In this document: piece by piece, positions 52,007 to 61,194 of the stretch
Numbering within the stretch: position 1 is the first letter of the stretch
Layout: each line of letters begins with the position of its first letter
Assembly: GCF_016583745.1 (NCBI RefSeq)
Contig: NZ_NRRQ01000001.1
Coordinates: 62,001 to 126,000 of the forward strand
DNA from: Chromatium okenii
GTDB taxonomy: Bacteria; Pseudomonadota; Gammaproteobacteria; Chromatiales; Chromatiaceae
Length of the DNA: 64,000 bases
Reading direction: 5' to 3'
Position numbers and translations under genes: made by a program
The notes under the pieces: generated by a model
What the model was told of the DNA's origin: nothing
Databases searched by the model: none
What the model saw: only the letters and a program-made list of their open reading frames with translations

Positions 52007-54868
52007 TCACTGCGATGTGTTCTCTGTTGTCCACAGCGCCAGCAGTGCATCCAAATCATACTGATCCGTCCAATGCGCCAACGTCGCATACAGCGCCGCA
52101 TCACGGTCTGCGAGCGTCTTGATGAGCGCGTTAATCTGCTCGAAATCTCCCAAATCAACCGCCTGCTTTAAGGCGCTGCGCCATGTGCCAGCACAATGAT
52201 GCAACCGCTCCTGCACCACATCCGCTGCCAATAACACCGGCACTGGCGGCGCATATTCAGCGTAAATAAACCGCAGCGCGGCAAGCCGTTCCAAAATGCC
52301 AAACAATTCCTCAGCACGAAATGGTTTGCGGGCAAATTCATCGCAGCCGCAGGCAAGCATGTGCTGACGATCATCTTCAAAGGCGCTAGCGGTCAGCGCC
52401 ACCACCACCGAGCGCACCGTGTCAGGACGTGCCGCCATGCGCAGTTTGATGTCGCGGGTCGCTTCCTCGCCCGACAGCACCGGCATCCGCATATCCATTA
52501 AAATCACCTGCGGCTGCCATTCTTCCCACAGATCAATCGCTTCCTGTCCGTTGCTCGCCTCGCGGAACTCCAGCACCGGCGGCTGCGGATTCAACGACTC
52601 CAGCAGCGCCCGCAGCGGTTCACGGTTATCGGCGAGATCATCGACGATCAGCACGCGGCACTTCGGCTGCCCCGGCATCAGCCCGATCACGGGACGAATG
52701 GGCATCATCACTGCCACTTCCGGCGCAGTGACTGCCGCCAGCGGTAACACAAACGCAAAACAGCTCCCCACGTCCGGCACACTCTCAACCCGCAACTGTC
52801 CACCCATCAGCCGCACCAATTGTTGGCTCAACGCCAAACCCAGCCCGGTACCACCCTGCACCCGGCGACCGCTTTCGGTCTGCGTAAAAGGATCAAAAAT
52901 CCGCGCCAGCTCATTCGACGCAATCCCAATTCCAGTATCGTGAACGCTGAACTGAATCCCCGCCGCCACCGCCTCAACCCGCACCATCACCTGACCGGCG
53001 GGGGTGAATTTGACTGCGTTATTAACCAAATTGATCAGCACCTGCCGCAGCCGCAGCGCATCGCCGAGCACCTGCGGCGGCAATCCCGCCGTCTCCACGC
53101 TCAAGCGCAATCGCTGCTCGCGGGCGCGGGGTTGAAACAGGCTTTCAATTTCCGTCATCAAGCCAATTACATCGAACGGCGCATTGTGCAACTGTACGCG
53201 CCCAGCTTCGATTTTCGCCATGTCGAGAATGTCATCAATCAGCGTCAACAGGTGTTCGCCGCTACGCAAAATGGTGCGCAACTGTTTGCGCTGCGCCGTG
53301 CTAAAGCTGGCATCCCGCGCCAGCACCTGCGCAAAACCCAAAATCGCATTCAGCGGCGTGCGAATCTCGTGGCTCATATTGGCGAGAAACATCGACTTGG
53401 CACAGTTGGCTGCTTCCGCCTGCTGTTTCGCCACAATCAGCGCCAGCTCCGCCCGTTTCCGCTCGCGGATATCGCGGGTCACGCCGTGCAATTCCACCCG
53501 ATCCAGCGGCACGTTATGCCAATAACTGGTGACGACTTCCGTCCAGACGGTCGTCCCATCTTTGCGCGGCTGCTCGATCTCATCGCAATAAAAATGCTCG
53601 GCAGGCATTTTCCCAACAAGCAGCGCCGCTGCCCGTTGGCGGACGAGCGCCTTCAATTGTTCGCCCATTTCCGGCATCAGTGCTGCATCCACCGGCGCGG
53701 CCATAATGTCATCCGCTGTGAAACCGCGCAGCGCCTCAACTGCCGGACTGACATACAGAAAACGCATGGTTGCGACATCGAGTGTCCACACCACGTCTTT
53801 GATGTTCTCGGTCAGAACGCGATATTTCTGCTCGCTCTCGCGCAGGGATTGTTCGCGCTGGGCGATGGCGGCAGCCATGGCGCGAAAATGAACATCAATA
53901 TCCGCCAACTCTTTGAAACGATAGTTGATGTTGACGCTGTCGCCGATGGCGTTGCCGCGCTCTAAATCACGCATCTTGGCGGCAAAAGTGGCGATGGGGC
54001 GCGTAAACAGGCGATTTAAGTGCATGTTTTTGAACACCCGCACCAACAATGACACGCCGATAAACGTGACCAAAAAGATCAGCAGTGCATTGCGCTGGGT
54101 GTCGAGCACTTCGGTGGGAATCAGAGTCACGATCCGCGCTCCCAGCGCACCGGGTGCAGAAATCACGGGAATCCAGTGCCGTCCACCCGCAGTCAAGGTT
54201 CGATACGGCGAGGGCGGTTGTGTCCAGTGTTTGAGATCAAGGGCGAGAATGCGCAGCGTGGGATCGCTGGCGAGCATCACAAACCCGTCTTGCGCGACGA
54301 GCAGCACCGGAGTGCCGGAGTAACCGGAAAATTGCGTCAGAAAGTTCTGGACATAATCGAGATTAAGGCGTCCGAGATACAGATGATCGCCTGCCGCAAT
54401 GTTGAGATAAATGCTTGGCAAATCATCTTCGTACCCGCGCATGATTTCAGAAAAATTGCCGCGTTCGCCGTTAGCTGCGAGATAGCGACTCAGTTTGCTA
54501 GTCGCAAAAGAAAAGCCGACAAAGGTTCTAATCTGTGAACCGGCTTTGTAAATTTGGGCAATGCGCAGGTCTTGATCTATCCGATAAATCTCTGAAAAAG
54601 TAGAAAACAGTGCAATCACCTTTGGCGTGCGTTCCGCATCCGGCAGTTTGATGAAAGATGCCAGCGCCGCCTGTGAGTCGTTAAGGTGTTGTTTCAAAAA
54701 CAGATGCACTCTTGTGGCTTCGGCCAACCGCAAATCCAGATATTTCTGGTTCAATTTGGTCAAAGTGAACCACACGGCGAGAAACAAAATGATCGAAGTC
54801 AGTAGCAACGCCACTGCTTCTAGCAGCAGGTTGTAGCGTCCAAAGGAGAGGCGGTGCGGCAGTGTCAT
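52007..54868 (-). CDS. Membrane hybrid sensor histidine kinase (dCache-HAMP-PAS-HK-REC)
   Basis: This is a 953-aa hybrid kinase. TM1 (about 14-36), periplasmic dCache-like domain (about 40-260), TM2 (ALLIFLVTFIGVSLLVRVF), HAMP, PAS (about 345-465), HisKA with phospho-His in NMSHEIRTPLNAI (about 497), HATPase (LVNNAVKF, DTGIGIA, GGTGLGLALS), receiver with Asp in VILMDMRMPVLSG (about 789), and a helical C-terminal domain (about 870-953) that is Hpt-like in size but without an obvious phospho-His motif. Its ATG overlaps the upstream binding-protein gene (ATGA), so the periplasmic protein probably feeds signal to it. Confidence 0.92.
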   Translation of the reverse strand: MTLPHRLSFGRYNLLLEAVALLLTSIILFLAVWFTLTKLNQKYLDLRLAEATRVHLFLKQHLNDSQAALASFIKLPDAERTPKVIALFSTFSEIYRIDQDLRIAQIYKAGSQIRTFVGFSFATSKLSRYLAANGERGNFSEIMRGYEDDLPSIYLNIAAGDHLYLGRLNLDYVQNFLTQFSGYSGTPVLLVAQDGFVMLASDPTLRILALDLKHWTQPPSPYRTLTAGGRHWIPVISAPGALGARIVTLIPTEVLDTQRNALLIFLVTFIGVSLLVRVFKNMHLNRLFTRPIATFAAKMRDLERGNAIGDSVNINYRFKELADIDVHFRAMAAAIAQREQSLRESEQKYRVLTENIKDVVWTLDVATMRFLYVSPAVEALRGFTADDIMAAPVDAALMPEMGEQLKALVRQRAAALLVGKMPAEHFYCDEIEQPRKDGTTVWTEVVTSYWHNVPLDRVELHGVTRDIRERKRAELALIVAKQQAEAANCAKSMFLANMSHEIRTPLNAILGFAQVLARDASFSTAQRKQLRTILRSGEHLLTLIDDILDMAKIEAGRVQLHNAPFDVIGLMTEIESLFQPRAREQRLRLSVETAGLPPQVLGDALRLRQVLINLVNNAVKFTPAGQVMVRVEAVAAGIQFSVHDTGIGIASNELARIFDPFTQTESGRRVQGGTGLGLALSQQLVRLMGGQLRVESVPDVGSCFAFVLPLAAVTAPEVAVMMPIRPVIGLMPGQPKCRVLIVDDLADNREPLRALLESLNPQPPVLEFREASNGQEAIDLWEEWQPQVILMDMRMPVLSGEEATRDIKLRMAARPDTVRSVVVALTASAFEDDRQHMLACGCDEFARKPFRAEELFGILERLAALRFIYAEYAPPVPVLLAADVVQERLHHCAGTWRSALKQAVDLGDFEQINALIKTLADRDAALYATLAHWTDQYDLDALLALWTTENTSQ

Positions 54869-55959
54869 TTCAATTCGTTCCGTAAATCTCGAATGAAATA
54901 ATAGGGTCGCGTCACATCGCCAAAGCGGTCAAAACTAATCGAACCCAAACTCGTGTGATGCGTTGGTGTGGACAGCAAATAGCGTTTGACGGTTTCCGGC
55001 GTGTCGTATCCCAGCGCAAATGCTTGATCGAGCAGCTCCAGCGCCTGCCGCACTTCAATCGTCATCGCGTGCGGTTTATAGCCAAAGCGAGCGGCGAAGC
55101 GATTGAAGTAGTGATCAATTTCCGTGTTTACTTCACGCGGCGGATAGGTGCTTGCCAAAATGATGTGGTCAATGGCGTCGCCAGCGGTTTCCAGAATGGC
55201 GGGAGAACGCGCCCAAGGTGTGAGCACAATCGGCGCGTCTGGGTGGAAATAATGAAAAAGCTGGGCGATGTTGCCGATGTCGCTTTGAAAACTGCCGCCA
55301 AGAATATAAAGCGCATCAAAGGGTTGCGCCATTAGCTGGCGCTCTTGTTCGGGATTAAATGCCGACATCAACATGGCGTGATGCTCAAGCTGCCAGTGGT
55401 TAACGGTGCTCAATTTAGCGGTAAAGGCGTTCAGCCCCGGCTCGGAATAAGCCAGATTGCCAGTGTCCTGCAACACCAACAGCCGCTTGCCCGGCAGCGT
55501 GTTGACATAATCCGCAATGGCGCGTTGCTCTTGAATGACATCAGGAACGATGCGCAAAATCCCGTCATCGCGCCCAGTCAGCACCGGCGTGGTTGACGAG
55601 GTGTTAATCAGCACTGCCTGCGTATCGGCGAACAGGTGCGCACTTTGCACTGCACAATTTGACGGATGCGTCGAGACAAAAAAACGAATGCCTCGCGCCA
55701 GCGCGGCTTGAACAGTCGCTGCCGTTTGTTCAGGTTGCCATTCGTCATCTACCGGAACCACGCGAATGCGGCTATGCGGATGTTCTTCCACAAATAAATC
55801 GCTTTCATGGATTTCGCTGGAACCGATGACTGCTCCCGATGCGATCCATGCAATCATTCCGACTTGAATTGGCGGCGCTGGACGCAATTGTAACCACGCC
55901 AATCCGCTGCTGATACTCAATAACGCCAACATGGTCAGCAATAACAAACTCTTTTTCAT
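54865..55959 (-). CDS. Periplasmic substrate-binding protein (LIV/Peripla_BP_6 type), sensor partner
   Basis: This is a 364-aa exported protein with signal peptide/anchor (KKSLLLLTMLALLSISSGLAW) and the two-lobe type I periplasmic-binding fold used by branched-chain amino acid or amide ABC transporters. Fold cues are the opening IQVGMIAWIASGAVIGSSE, the STHPSNCAVQSA and LINTSSTTPVL ligand stretch, and a C-terminal GSISFDRFGDVTRPYYFIRD, which closely matches this family. No ABC permease or ATPase is near; instead it overlaps a hybrid kinase, so sensing rather than transport is inferred. The ligand is unknown. Confidence 0.87.
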   Translation of the reverse strand: MKKSLLLLTMLALLSISSGLAWLQLRPAPPIQVGMIAWIASGAVIGSSEIHESDLFVEEHPHSRIRVVPVDDEWQPEQTAATVQAALARGIRFFVSTHPSNCAVQSAHLFADTQAVLINTSSTTPVLTGRDDGILRIVPDVIQEQRAIADYVNTLPGKRLLVLQDTGNLAYSEPGLNAFTAKLSTVNHWQLEHHAMLMSAFNPEQERQLMAQPFDALYILGGSFQSDIGNIAQLFHYFHPDAPIVLTPWARSPAILETAGDAIDHIILASTYPPREVNTEIDHYFNRFAARFGYKPHAMTIEVRQALELLDQAFALGYDTPETVKRYLLSTPTHHTSLGSISFDRFGDVTRPYYFIRDLRNELK

Positions 55960-56080
55960 TCACTTAGCCCGATGTCAAGTATTTATTAGATTATTTTTAT
56001 AGTGTATATTGAAAAGCGCGATCAAAACCAGAACTGCACACTAAAAGATAGGATAACTTTTTTTAAAATGGAGGTAAATG

Positions 56081-56986
56081 ATGCGCGTACTGATTGTTGA
56101 TGATGTCCCCGATAATGTGCGGATATTAAGCCGAATCGTAGTCAATGAAGGGCATCAGGTGTCCGCAGCAACGAGCGGACAATCGGCGCTTCGCTTGATT
56201 GAAAGCTGCGAACCAGATTTGATTTTGCTTGATGTCGTGATGCCAGAAATGGATGGTTATCAAGTCTGTACGACGCTGAAAGCGCATCCGCAATTTCGCG
56301 ACATTCCGGTGATTTTTATTACCGGGCTGAATGATGTTGATGAAGAAGTACATGGGTTGGAACTGGGCGCGGTGGATTATATTATTAAACCGTTTAAAGA
56401 AGTAATCGTGCGAATGCGCGTGCGGACGCATTTGGAACTCAAGCGCCAGCACGACATTCTCAATCAGCTTTCGCATTTTGATGGCTTGACTGGCATTCCC
56501 AATCGCCGCGCTTTTGATGAACGGCTGGTGCAGGAATGGAAACGCGCTTGTCGTACAAATGACAGCCTCGCCGCAGTGATGATCGACATTGATTATTTCA
56601 AGCAATATAACGATGCCTATGGTCATCTCGTCGGTGATGATTGCCTGCAGCGTGTTGCTAAAGCATTGGCAAAACAGATGCAGCGCGGCAGTGATTTTAT
56701 CGCTCGCTACGGCGGCGAAGAATTTGTTTGTTTATTGAGCGGTATTGATCACTCCGGTTTAGCGACGTTTGCCGAGCAATTGCGGTTGAGTGTTGCAGTG
56801 CTACAGATTCCACATTGCACTTCATCTGCTGCATTTTATGTCACGGTCAGTATTGGTGCGGTGCTATGCCAGCCGAGCATCAATACATCAGCAATTGATC
56901 TGATTGCACATACGGATTCTCAACTGTTTATGGCTAAAGACGGCGGGCGCAATCGCGTGAATCTCGCCACCATTAAATCCTGCTGA
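56081..56986 (+). CDS. Diguanylate cyclase response regulator (REC-GGDEF)
   Basis: This is a 301-aa PleD/WspR-like response regulator. The receiver domain (1-120) has VDDVPDN and the phosphoacceptor Asp in LILLDVVMPEMDG (about 50). A GGDEF domain (about 130-300) carries the active-site RYGGEEFVCL (about 210) with FDGLTGIPNRRAFDE before it, so it should make c-di-GMP. No RxxD inhibitory site was obvious. ATG at 56081 follows GGAGG by 6 bases; 56078 is a close alternative. It is divergent from the binding-protein/kinase pair (119-base AT-rich gap), making a likely three-part signalling module. Confidence 0.92.
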   Translation: MRVLIVDDVPDNVRILSRIVVNEGHQVSAATSGQSALRLIESCEPDLILLDVVMPEMDGYQVCTTLKAHPQFRDIPVIFITGLNDVDEEVHGLELGAVDYIIKPFKEVIVRMRVRTHLELKRQHDILNQLSHFDGLTGIPNRRAFDERLVQEWKRACRTNDSLAAVMIDIDYFKQYNDAYGHLVGDDCLQRVAKALAKQMQRGSDFIARYGGEEFVCLLSGIDHSGLATFAEQLRLSVAVLQIPHCTSSAAFYVTVSIGAVLCQPSINTSAIDLIAHTDSQLFMAKDGGRNRVNLATIKSC

Positions 56987-57059
56987 CCGCACTGTTAAAC
57001 CGCTTGATCGCAGTGATACTTGTATCATCTCGTTTTGAAAGCTGCGCCGTGCGCCGAGG

Positions 57060-57548
57060 ATGTCGTTTATGTCCGCCAATTTACCCCCGCAATTGCAGTC
57101 ACCAGCAGACCTGCACCCGCAGCGCCGCCGGATTTATAACCTGTTGGCATGGCTATGTTTTGGGCTGGGATTCATCGGCATGGTGGTGCCGCTGATGCCG
57201 ACGACCGTATTTTGGATCGGCGCGGCGTGGCTGTGGCTGCGCAGTAATCCGCAGCGGGTGCGCTTTTTAGTTGAGCATCCGAGCATGGGCGCGTCTATCC
57301 GCAGCTTTTTAGAACACGGCGAAATTTGTCGCACCGGCAAAACGGCGGCGGTCAGCAGCATGGCGGGTAGTTATGTGCTGTGGTGGTGGTTGGTGCAACC
57401 GAGCGCCACCAGCGCCGCCATCGTCGCCGCCATTCTCGGCAGCGTCGCGGTGTGGATTGTCAGTCGTCCCACCCGTCGCCCGCATCCCGTTGCTGCGCCA
57501 GTCACCGTGACCTTGACGCCCAGCAAGCGCCAGCCACCTACTCTCTAA
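57060..57548 (+). CDS. DUF454 (YbaN-like) membrane protein
   Basis: This is a 162-aa protein with the DUF454 core: LLAWLCFGLGFIGMVVPLMPTTVFWIGAAWL (in pieces, the family signature VGxxLPLLPTTPF), then RFLVEHPSMGASIRSFLEHGEI. It has about four transmembrane helices and a basic, Pro-rich C-terminal tail. Function is unknown; DUF454 genes often sit near haem or redox genes. It ends 4 bases before the CbiX-like gene and is likely cotranscribed with it. Confidence 0.87.
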   Translation: MSFMSANLPPQLQSPADLHPQRRRIYNLLAWLCFGLGFIGMVVPLMPTTVFWIGAAWLWLRSNPQRVRFLVEHPSMGASIRSFLEHGEICRTGKTAAVSSMAGSYVLWWWLVQPSATSAAIVAAILGSVAVWIVSRPTRRPHPVAAPVTVTLTPSKRQPPTL

Positions 57549-57552
57549 AACG

Positions 57553-58368
57553 ATGCGTACTCTGTTATTGCTCGACAACGGCTCACGGCGGGCGGAATCA
57601 ACGGTGATGCTGCGCCGTCTCGCTACGCAGCTCGCTGCCCGCTGCGGCGAAGCGGTGTTGCCCGTCTCGCTGCTGCATTCCGATCAGGTGCCGGTGGCGC
57701 AATTGGACGGGCAAGCGGCAGCCACACTTGCGCCGACGCTGCGGCAATTGTGCGCGGCTGGACAACGTGATTTTGTGTTGATTCCGCTGTTTTTTGGGGC
57801 GAGTCGGGCGCTCACCGAATTCATTCCGACTACGGCAGCGGAGGTCGCCGCTGACAGTGGTCATTTTCATTGGCAACTCGCGCCGACGCTCTGTCCGCTG
57901 CCGGCAGGCGAGCCGCTATTGGTGGACATCATGGCGGCACAGGTGGCAGATGCCGCTGCCGCGCTGGGATCATTAACGCCGCGAGTGGTGCTGGTCGATC
58001 ACGGTTCACCAGTGCCGGCGGTGACGGCGGTGCGGCAGTGGATCAGCACCCAGTTGGCGCAGCGGTTGGGAATGACGGTGGCGCAGGCGGTGATGGAGCG
58101 CCGTGCTGGTGCGGCTTACGATTTCAACGGGATGCTGTTGGAAGAGTGGCTGCAACAACAGGCGGCAGTCGATGCGATCACGCCGGTGATTGTGGCGCTG
58201 TTATTTGTGGCTGCCGGTCGCCACGCCGGGGCAAATGGCGATCTGGCGACGCTCATCGCCCGCGTGACGGCGCAACATCCCGGCTGGCGCGTGGTGATGA
58301 CGCCACTGGTTGGCAGTCATCCGCTGTTGGTGGACATCTTGCAACGCCGAATTCCCGCGCCAGCGTGA
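57553..58368 (+). CDS. CbiX/SirB-like chelatase family protein, one His missing
   Basis: This is a 271-aa protein with two CbiX-type halves. Family members insert Co or Fe into sirohydrochlorin (cobalamin or sirohaem synthesis). The second half keeps the VLVDHGSPVPAV motif with its metal-binding His. In the first half the corresponding motif reads LLLLDNGSRRAES, where His is replaced by Asn (normal is HGSR). The central FVLIPLFFGASRALTEFIP stretch is typical of the fold. Activity is therefore doubtful or altered. Sirohaem would be needed for dissimilatory and assimilatory sulfite reductase. No other cobalamin or sirohaem gene is adjacent. Confidence 0.75.
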   Translation: MRTLLLLDNGSRRAESTVMLRRLATQLAARCGEAVLPVSLLHSDQVPVAQLDGQAAATLAPTLRQLCAAGQRDFVLIPLFFGASRALTEFIPTTAAEVAADSGHFHWQLAPTLCPLPAGEPLLVDIMAAQVADAAAALGSLTPRVVLVDHGSPVPAVTAVRQWISTQLAQRLGMTVAQAVMERRAGAAYDFNGMLLEEWLQQQAAVDAITPVIVALLFVAAGRHAGANGDLATLIARVTAQHPGWRVVMTPLVGSHPLLVDILQRRIPAPA

Positions 58369-58377
58369 CGTTGGCAA

Positions 58378-59313
58378 TCAACGAACGTGCTGGCGCAACC
58401 ACTCTCGTGCCGCCGCCGCATCCTCTTGAATTTGCTGTTGTAAAGCGGCGAGAGAGTCAAATCGCTGCTCATCGCGCAGCTTGTGGCAACATTCCACCGC
58501 CAGATGCCGCCCGTAAATCTGGGCATTAAAATCAAAGAGATGCACTTCCAGCCGGTCATCGCGTCCGCTGACGGTCGGGCGCGTGCCGATGTTGGCAACG
58601 CCAAGCTGCGGCATCGCGCCCAGCCCGTACACGCGCACCGCGTACACGCCGCGCAGCGGACTGACTTGACGATGTAAGTTGATGTTTGCAGTAGGAAAAC
58701 CGAGCGTCTGCCCGCGTTGCTCGCCATAACCCACCCGCCCTTCAAACCGATACGGGCGTCCCAACAGATGCCGCGCTTGCGCCAAATCACCCAGCGCCAG
58801 CGCCGCTCGCACCCGTGTGCTGCTGATGCGAGCGTTGTTGTGCGTGATCGTGTGCAGATTATCCACCGCAAAGCCGGCATCTGCGCCCATCTGCTGCAAT
58901 AACGTGTAATCGCCGCCGCGCTGGTGCCCAAAGCGAAAATCATCGCCGACCAGCAAAAAGCGCACGCCCAACCCTTCAATCAACAACCGCTGCACGAACT
59001 GCTCCGCCGCCAACGCCGCCAATTTCGGGTTAAATTCCAATAACATGACGCGCTCGATGCCGTTGTCACGCATCGCCGCGAGCTTCTCGCGCAGGCGGGT
59101 CAAACGCGCTGGCGCGGCAGCGGGGCGAAAAAACTCCAGCGGCTGCGGTTCAAACGTGATGACGGTGGCGGGCAAACCGAGGTCGCGCCCCCGCGCCAGT
59201 AAGCGTTTGAAAACGGCGCGATGGCCGAGATGCACGCCGTCAAAGTTGCCGATGGTGGCGACGCAGCCGTGATCGGCGGGGCGCAAATTATGTAATCCTC
59301 GAATCAGTCTCAT
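58378..59313 (-). CDS. ribF: Bifunctional riboflavin kinase/FAD synthetase
   Basis: This is a 311-aa cytosolic RibF that makes FMN then FAD. The N-terminal nucleotidyltransferase domain has GNFDGVHLGH (about 22-31, the HxGH motif) and LVGDDFRFGHQRGGD. The C-terminal kinase domain has the KGRVGYGEQRG-type stretch FEGRVGYGEQRGQTLGFPTANI and GVYAVRV. Length is normal. FAD produced here is needed by the Qmo, HdrA-like and GlcD-like flavoproteins of the window. It is convergent with the CbiX-like gene, 9 bases apart. Confidence 0.95.
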   Translation of the reverse strand: MRLIRGLHNLRPADHGCVATIGNFDGVHLGHRAVFKRLLARGRDLGLPATVITFEPQPLEFFRPAAAPARLTRLREKLAAMRDNGIERVMLLEFNPKLAALAAEQFVQRLLIEGLGVRFLLVGDDFRFGHQRGGDYTLLQQMGADAGFAVDNLHTITHNNARISSTRVRAALALGDLAQARHLLGRPYRFEGRVGYGEQRGQTLGFPTANINLHRQVSPLRGVYAVRVYGLGAMPQLGVANIGTRPTVSGRDDRLEVHLFDFNAQIYGRHLAVECCHKLRDEQRFDSLAALQQQIQEDAAAAREWLRQHVR

Positions 59314-59349
59314 AATTCTATTTCAAATAACTGGCAACGATGGTGGTAA

Positions 59350-60930
59350 TTATTCTGGCAATAAATCAATTTGACGACTGGTGTTTATCGCTGGCGCATT
59401 AGCGAGTACCTCAAGATTCAATGGTAAATCTGCACGACACTGATCTTCAATCATTTCGCGCACGGTCACAATCTGAATACGCGGATAATCCCGCTGCAAT
59501 AATGCGTGATGGTAGCGCCCCGCTGCCAATGCTTCATCGCGCATCGGCTTGGTTGGCTCTTCCAGCGTGATTAAAATCGCCATCACTGCTTGTTCTCGCA
59601 GGCGATCACTATTTAATGTCGCAATATCATTGCGCTGCACCTTGCCGGATTTTACTTGCAAAATCACTTTTTCAGTGCTCTGGTGTCCGCTGACAATATA
59701 CGCAATGCCATCAATGCCTTTATTGGCACCTTTTTTATCGTTGATGATAGCGCGGTTTTTTGTATAAGTGAGCACCGCCCATTTTTCAAACTCTTTGCGC
59801 AGCCGATCATCCTTTTTATGCGCCAACGCTCGCGCTGCATCCATATCACGCGGAATGCCGTTTAACACAATCTGATTGACTGCGTCCGCACCGAAACTAT
59901 CTTCTAACCGTCTTAAAATCAAGGCGATGCTTTGATAAGTGATGTCAATACCAATCCATTGTCGTTTCAAGCGATGCGCAACGGCAACGCTGGTGCCGCA
60001 GCCGCAATACGCATCCAACACCACGTCGCCTTCATTGCTGCTGGCGTGAATAATTCGCTCCAATAACGCTTCTGGCTTTTGTGTGGGATAGCCGAGGCGT
60101 TCACCGCCAAACGTGCCAATTTGCCCAATATCATTCCAAAGATTACTGACAGGAGCGCCTTTTTCTTCAACAAAATAATGTTTGTATACTGGATATTTTG
60201 ACGTAGATGTTATTTTTGCTTCACCCGCTGCTAACAATGCGTTTAATCTTTCCGCCGACACTGTTTTTAACGGATTCCACTTAAATCGTCGTCCTTGTTC
60301 GTCTACTTTATCGTAGCGTTTTAACGCGCCCTGACTATAAGGTTTTGTCGCTTTATTAAACAGATATTCTGACGTTTTGCTGTACAATAAAATGCTATCC
60401 GTATTTGTTGGAAATCGCCGCGCTATTGCTTTACTGCTTCCCGAATTAAAAGTTCTCTCCCAAATGATTTCGTTCAAAAAATCTCCGCCGCGTGGACAAA
60501 AAATGCCATCCAAAATCAACTTCAAATAATGGCTGCATGTTGGATCACAATGCAGATAAAAACTGCCAGTTGGTTTTAATACCCGCCAAATCGCGTTAAT
60601 TCGCTGCGTCATGCTGATAAGATACGCCAATAAACCACCAGTGCCTAATACGGCTTTTAAGCCTTTCATTAACTCAATGGTTTGCGTGGTGTAGTCATGT
60701 TGATTGGTGAGAATATCGGCGAAACCAGCATCAGCCAATTCGTTCCACGTCCAAGTATCAATAAATGCTTGCGCTTGTGCTGCGTCATCTTTACCGATGT
60801 TGTTATAAATCTGAAAGTAGTTGCGTTTAGAATTAAACGGCGGGTCGATATAACACAAATCAACAGATTTATCTTTGATTTTCTTGCGCAATACGTCCAA
60901 ATTATCGCCATAAAACAATTGGTTCATCAT
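59350..60930 (-). CDS. DNA N4/N6-methyltransferase fused to a probable PD-(D/E)XK nuclease domain
   Basis: This is a 526-aa protein. The methyltransferase part (about 1-345) has motif IV DPPFNSKRNY (about 29) before motif I DAYCGCGTSVAVAHRL (about 306), the beta-type order, plus TQKPEALLERII. The C-terminal part (about 365-526) has KGIDGIAYI (Asp) and VILQVKSGKV (the E/Q-x-K of a PD-(D/E)XK core, about 422). It is therefore a possible single-chain restriction-modification enzyme or a methyltransferase with a DNA-targeting domain. AT-rich codon use differs from neighbouring ribF. No separate restriction or specificity gene is adjacent. Recognition site unknown. Confidence 0.85.
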   Translation of the reverse strand: MMNQLFYGDNLDVLRKKIKDKSVDLCYIDPPFNSKRNYFQIYNNIGKDDAAQAQAFIDTWTWNELADAGFADILTNQHDYTTQTIELMKGLKAVLGTGGLLAYLISMTQRINAIWRVLKPTGSFYLHCDPTCSHYLKLILDGIFCPRGGDFLNEIIWERTFNSGSSKAIARRFPTNTDSILLYSKTSEYLFNKATKPYSQGALKRYDKVDEQGRRFKWNPLKTVSAERLNALLAAGEAKITSTSKYPVYKHYFVEEKGAPVSNLWNDIGQIGTFGGERLGYPTQKPEALLERIIHASSNEGDVVLDAYCGCGTSVAVAHRLKRQWIGIDITYQSIALILRRLEDSFGADAVNQIVLNGIPRDMDAARALAHKKDDRLRKEFEKWAVLTYTKNRAIINDKKGANKGIDGIAYIVSGHQSTEKVILQVKSGKVQRNDIATLNSDRLREQAVMAILITLEEPTKPMRDEALAAGRYHHALLQRDYPRIQIVTVREMIEDQCRADLPLNLEVLANAPAINTSRQIDLLPE

Positions 60931-61000
60931 TTTTTCCGCTGATTATGTCCGCATTTGTGCCGCACGATTTGCGCGACATTTTAACCAATACGCCCTGCAC

Positions 61001-61016
61001 TGTATTGATTCGCACA
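61001..61016 (+). promoter_or_regulatory. NifA upstream activator site 1 (TGT-N10-ACA)
   Basis: TGT at 61001-61003 and ACA at 61014-61016 are separated by exactly ten bases, the NifA recognition pattern. The site lies about 99 bases upstream of the sigma-54 -24 element of nifB. Confidence 0.7.
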
Positions 61017-61034
61017 GAATTGTGCGCCCGTGCC

Positions 61035-61050
61035 TGTCGCAATCCTCACA
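61035..61050 (+). promoter_or_regulatory. NifA upstream activator site 2 (TGT-N10-ACA)
   Basis: TGT at 61035-61037 and ACA at 61048-61050, again with ten bases between. It is 34 bases downstream of site 1 (about three helical turns) and 65 bases from the sigma-54 promoter, which is the expected range for enhancer binding. Confidence 0.7.
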
Positions 61051-61114
61051 ATTCACCCGCGCTTGCCCCACAAAAAACACGTTTTAACAACGACTTATCG
61101 CTAAAATTGGCGTT

Positions 61115-61130
61115 AGGCACAGCGTTTGCT
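61115..61130 (+). promoter_or_regulatory. Sigma-54 (-24/-12) promoter of nifB operon
   Basis: AGGCAC-AGCGT-TTGCT matches TGGCAC-N5-TTGCA, with the invariant GG and GC at the correct spacing. It lies 64 bases upstream of the nifB ATG. Transcription should begin about 12 bases downstream, near 61141. Confidence 0.8.
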
Positions 61131-61194
61131 TATTCCAACCGCAAGCGTTGTCAATTGCGCAAAACAGTTGGTTTGGTAGTGGCGGAGGCGGGTG

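Noticed and set aside
52820-53965. A 381-codon frame opposite the hybrid kinase
   Set aside because: Antisense to the kinase; composition is Arg/His/Gln-rich as expected for a shadow frame.
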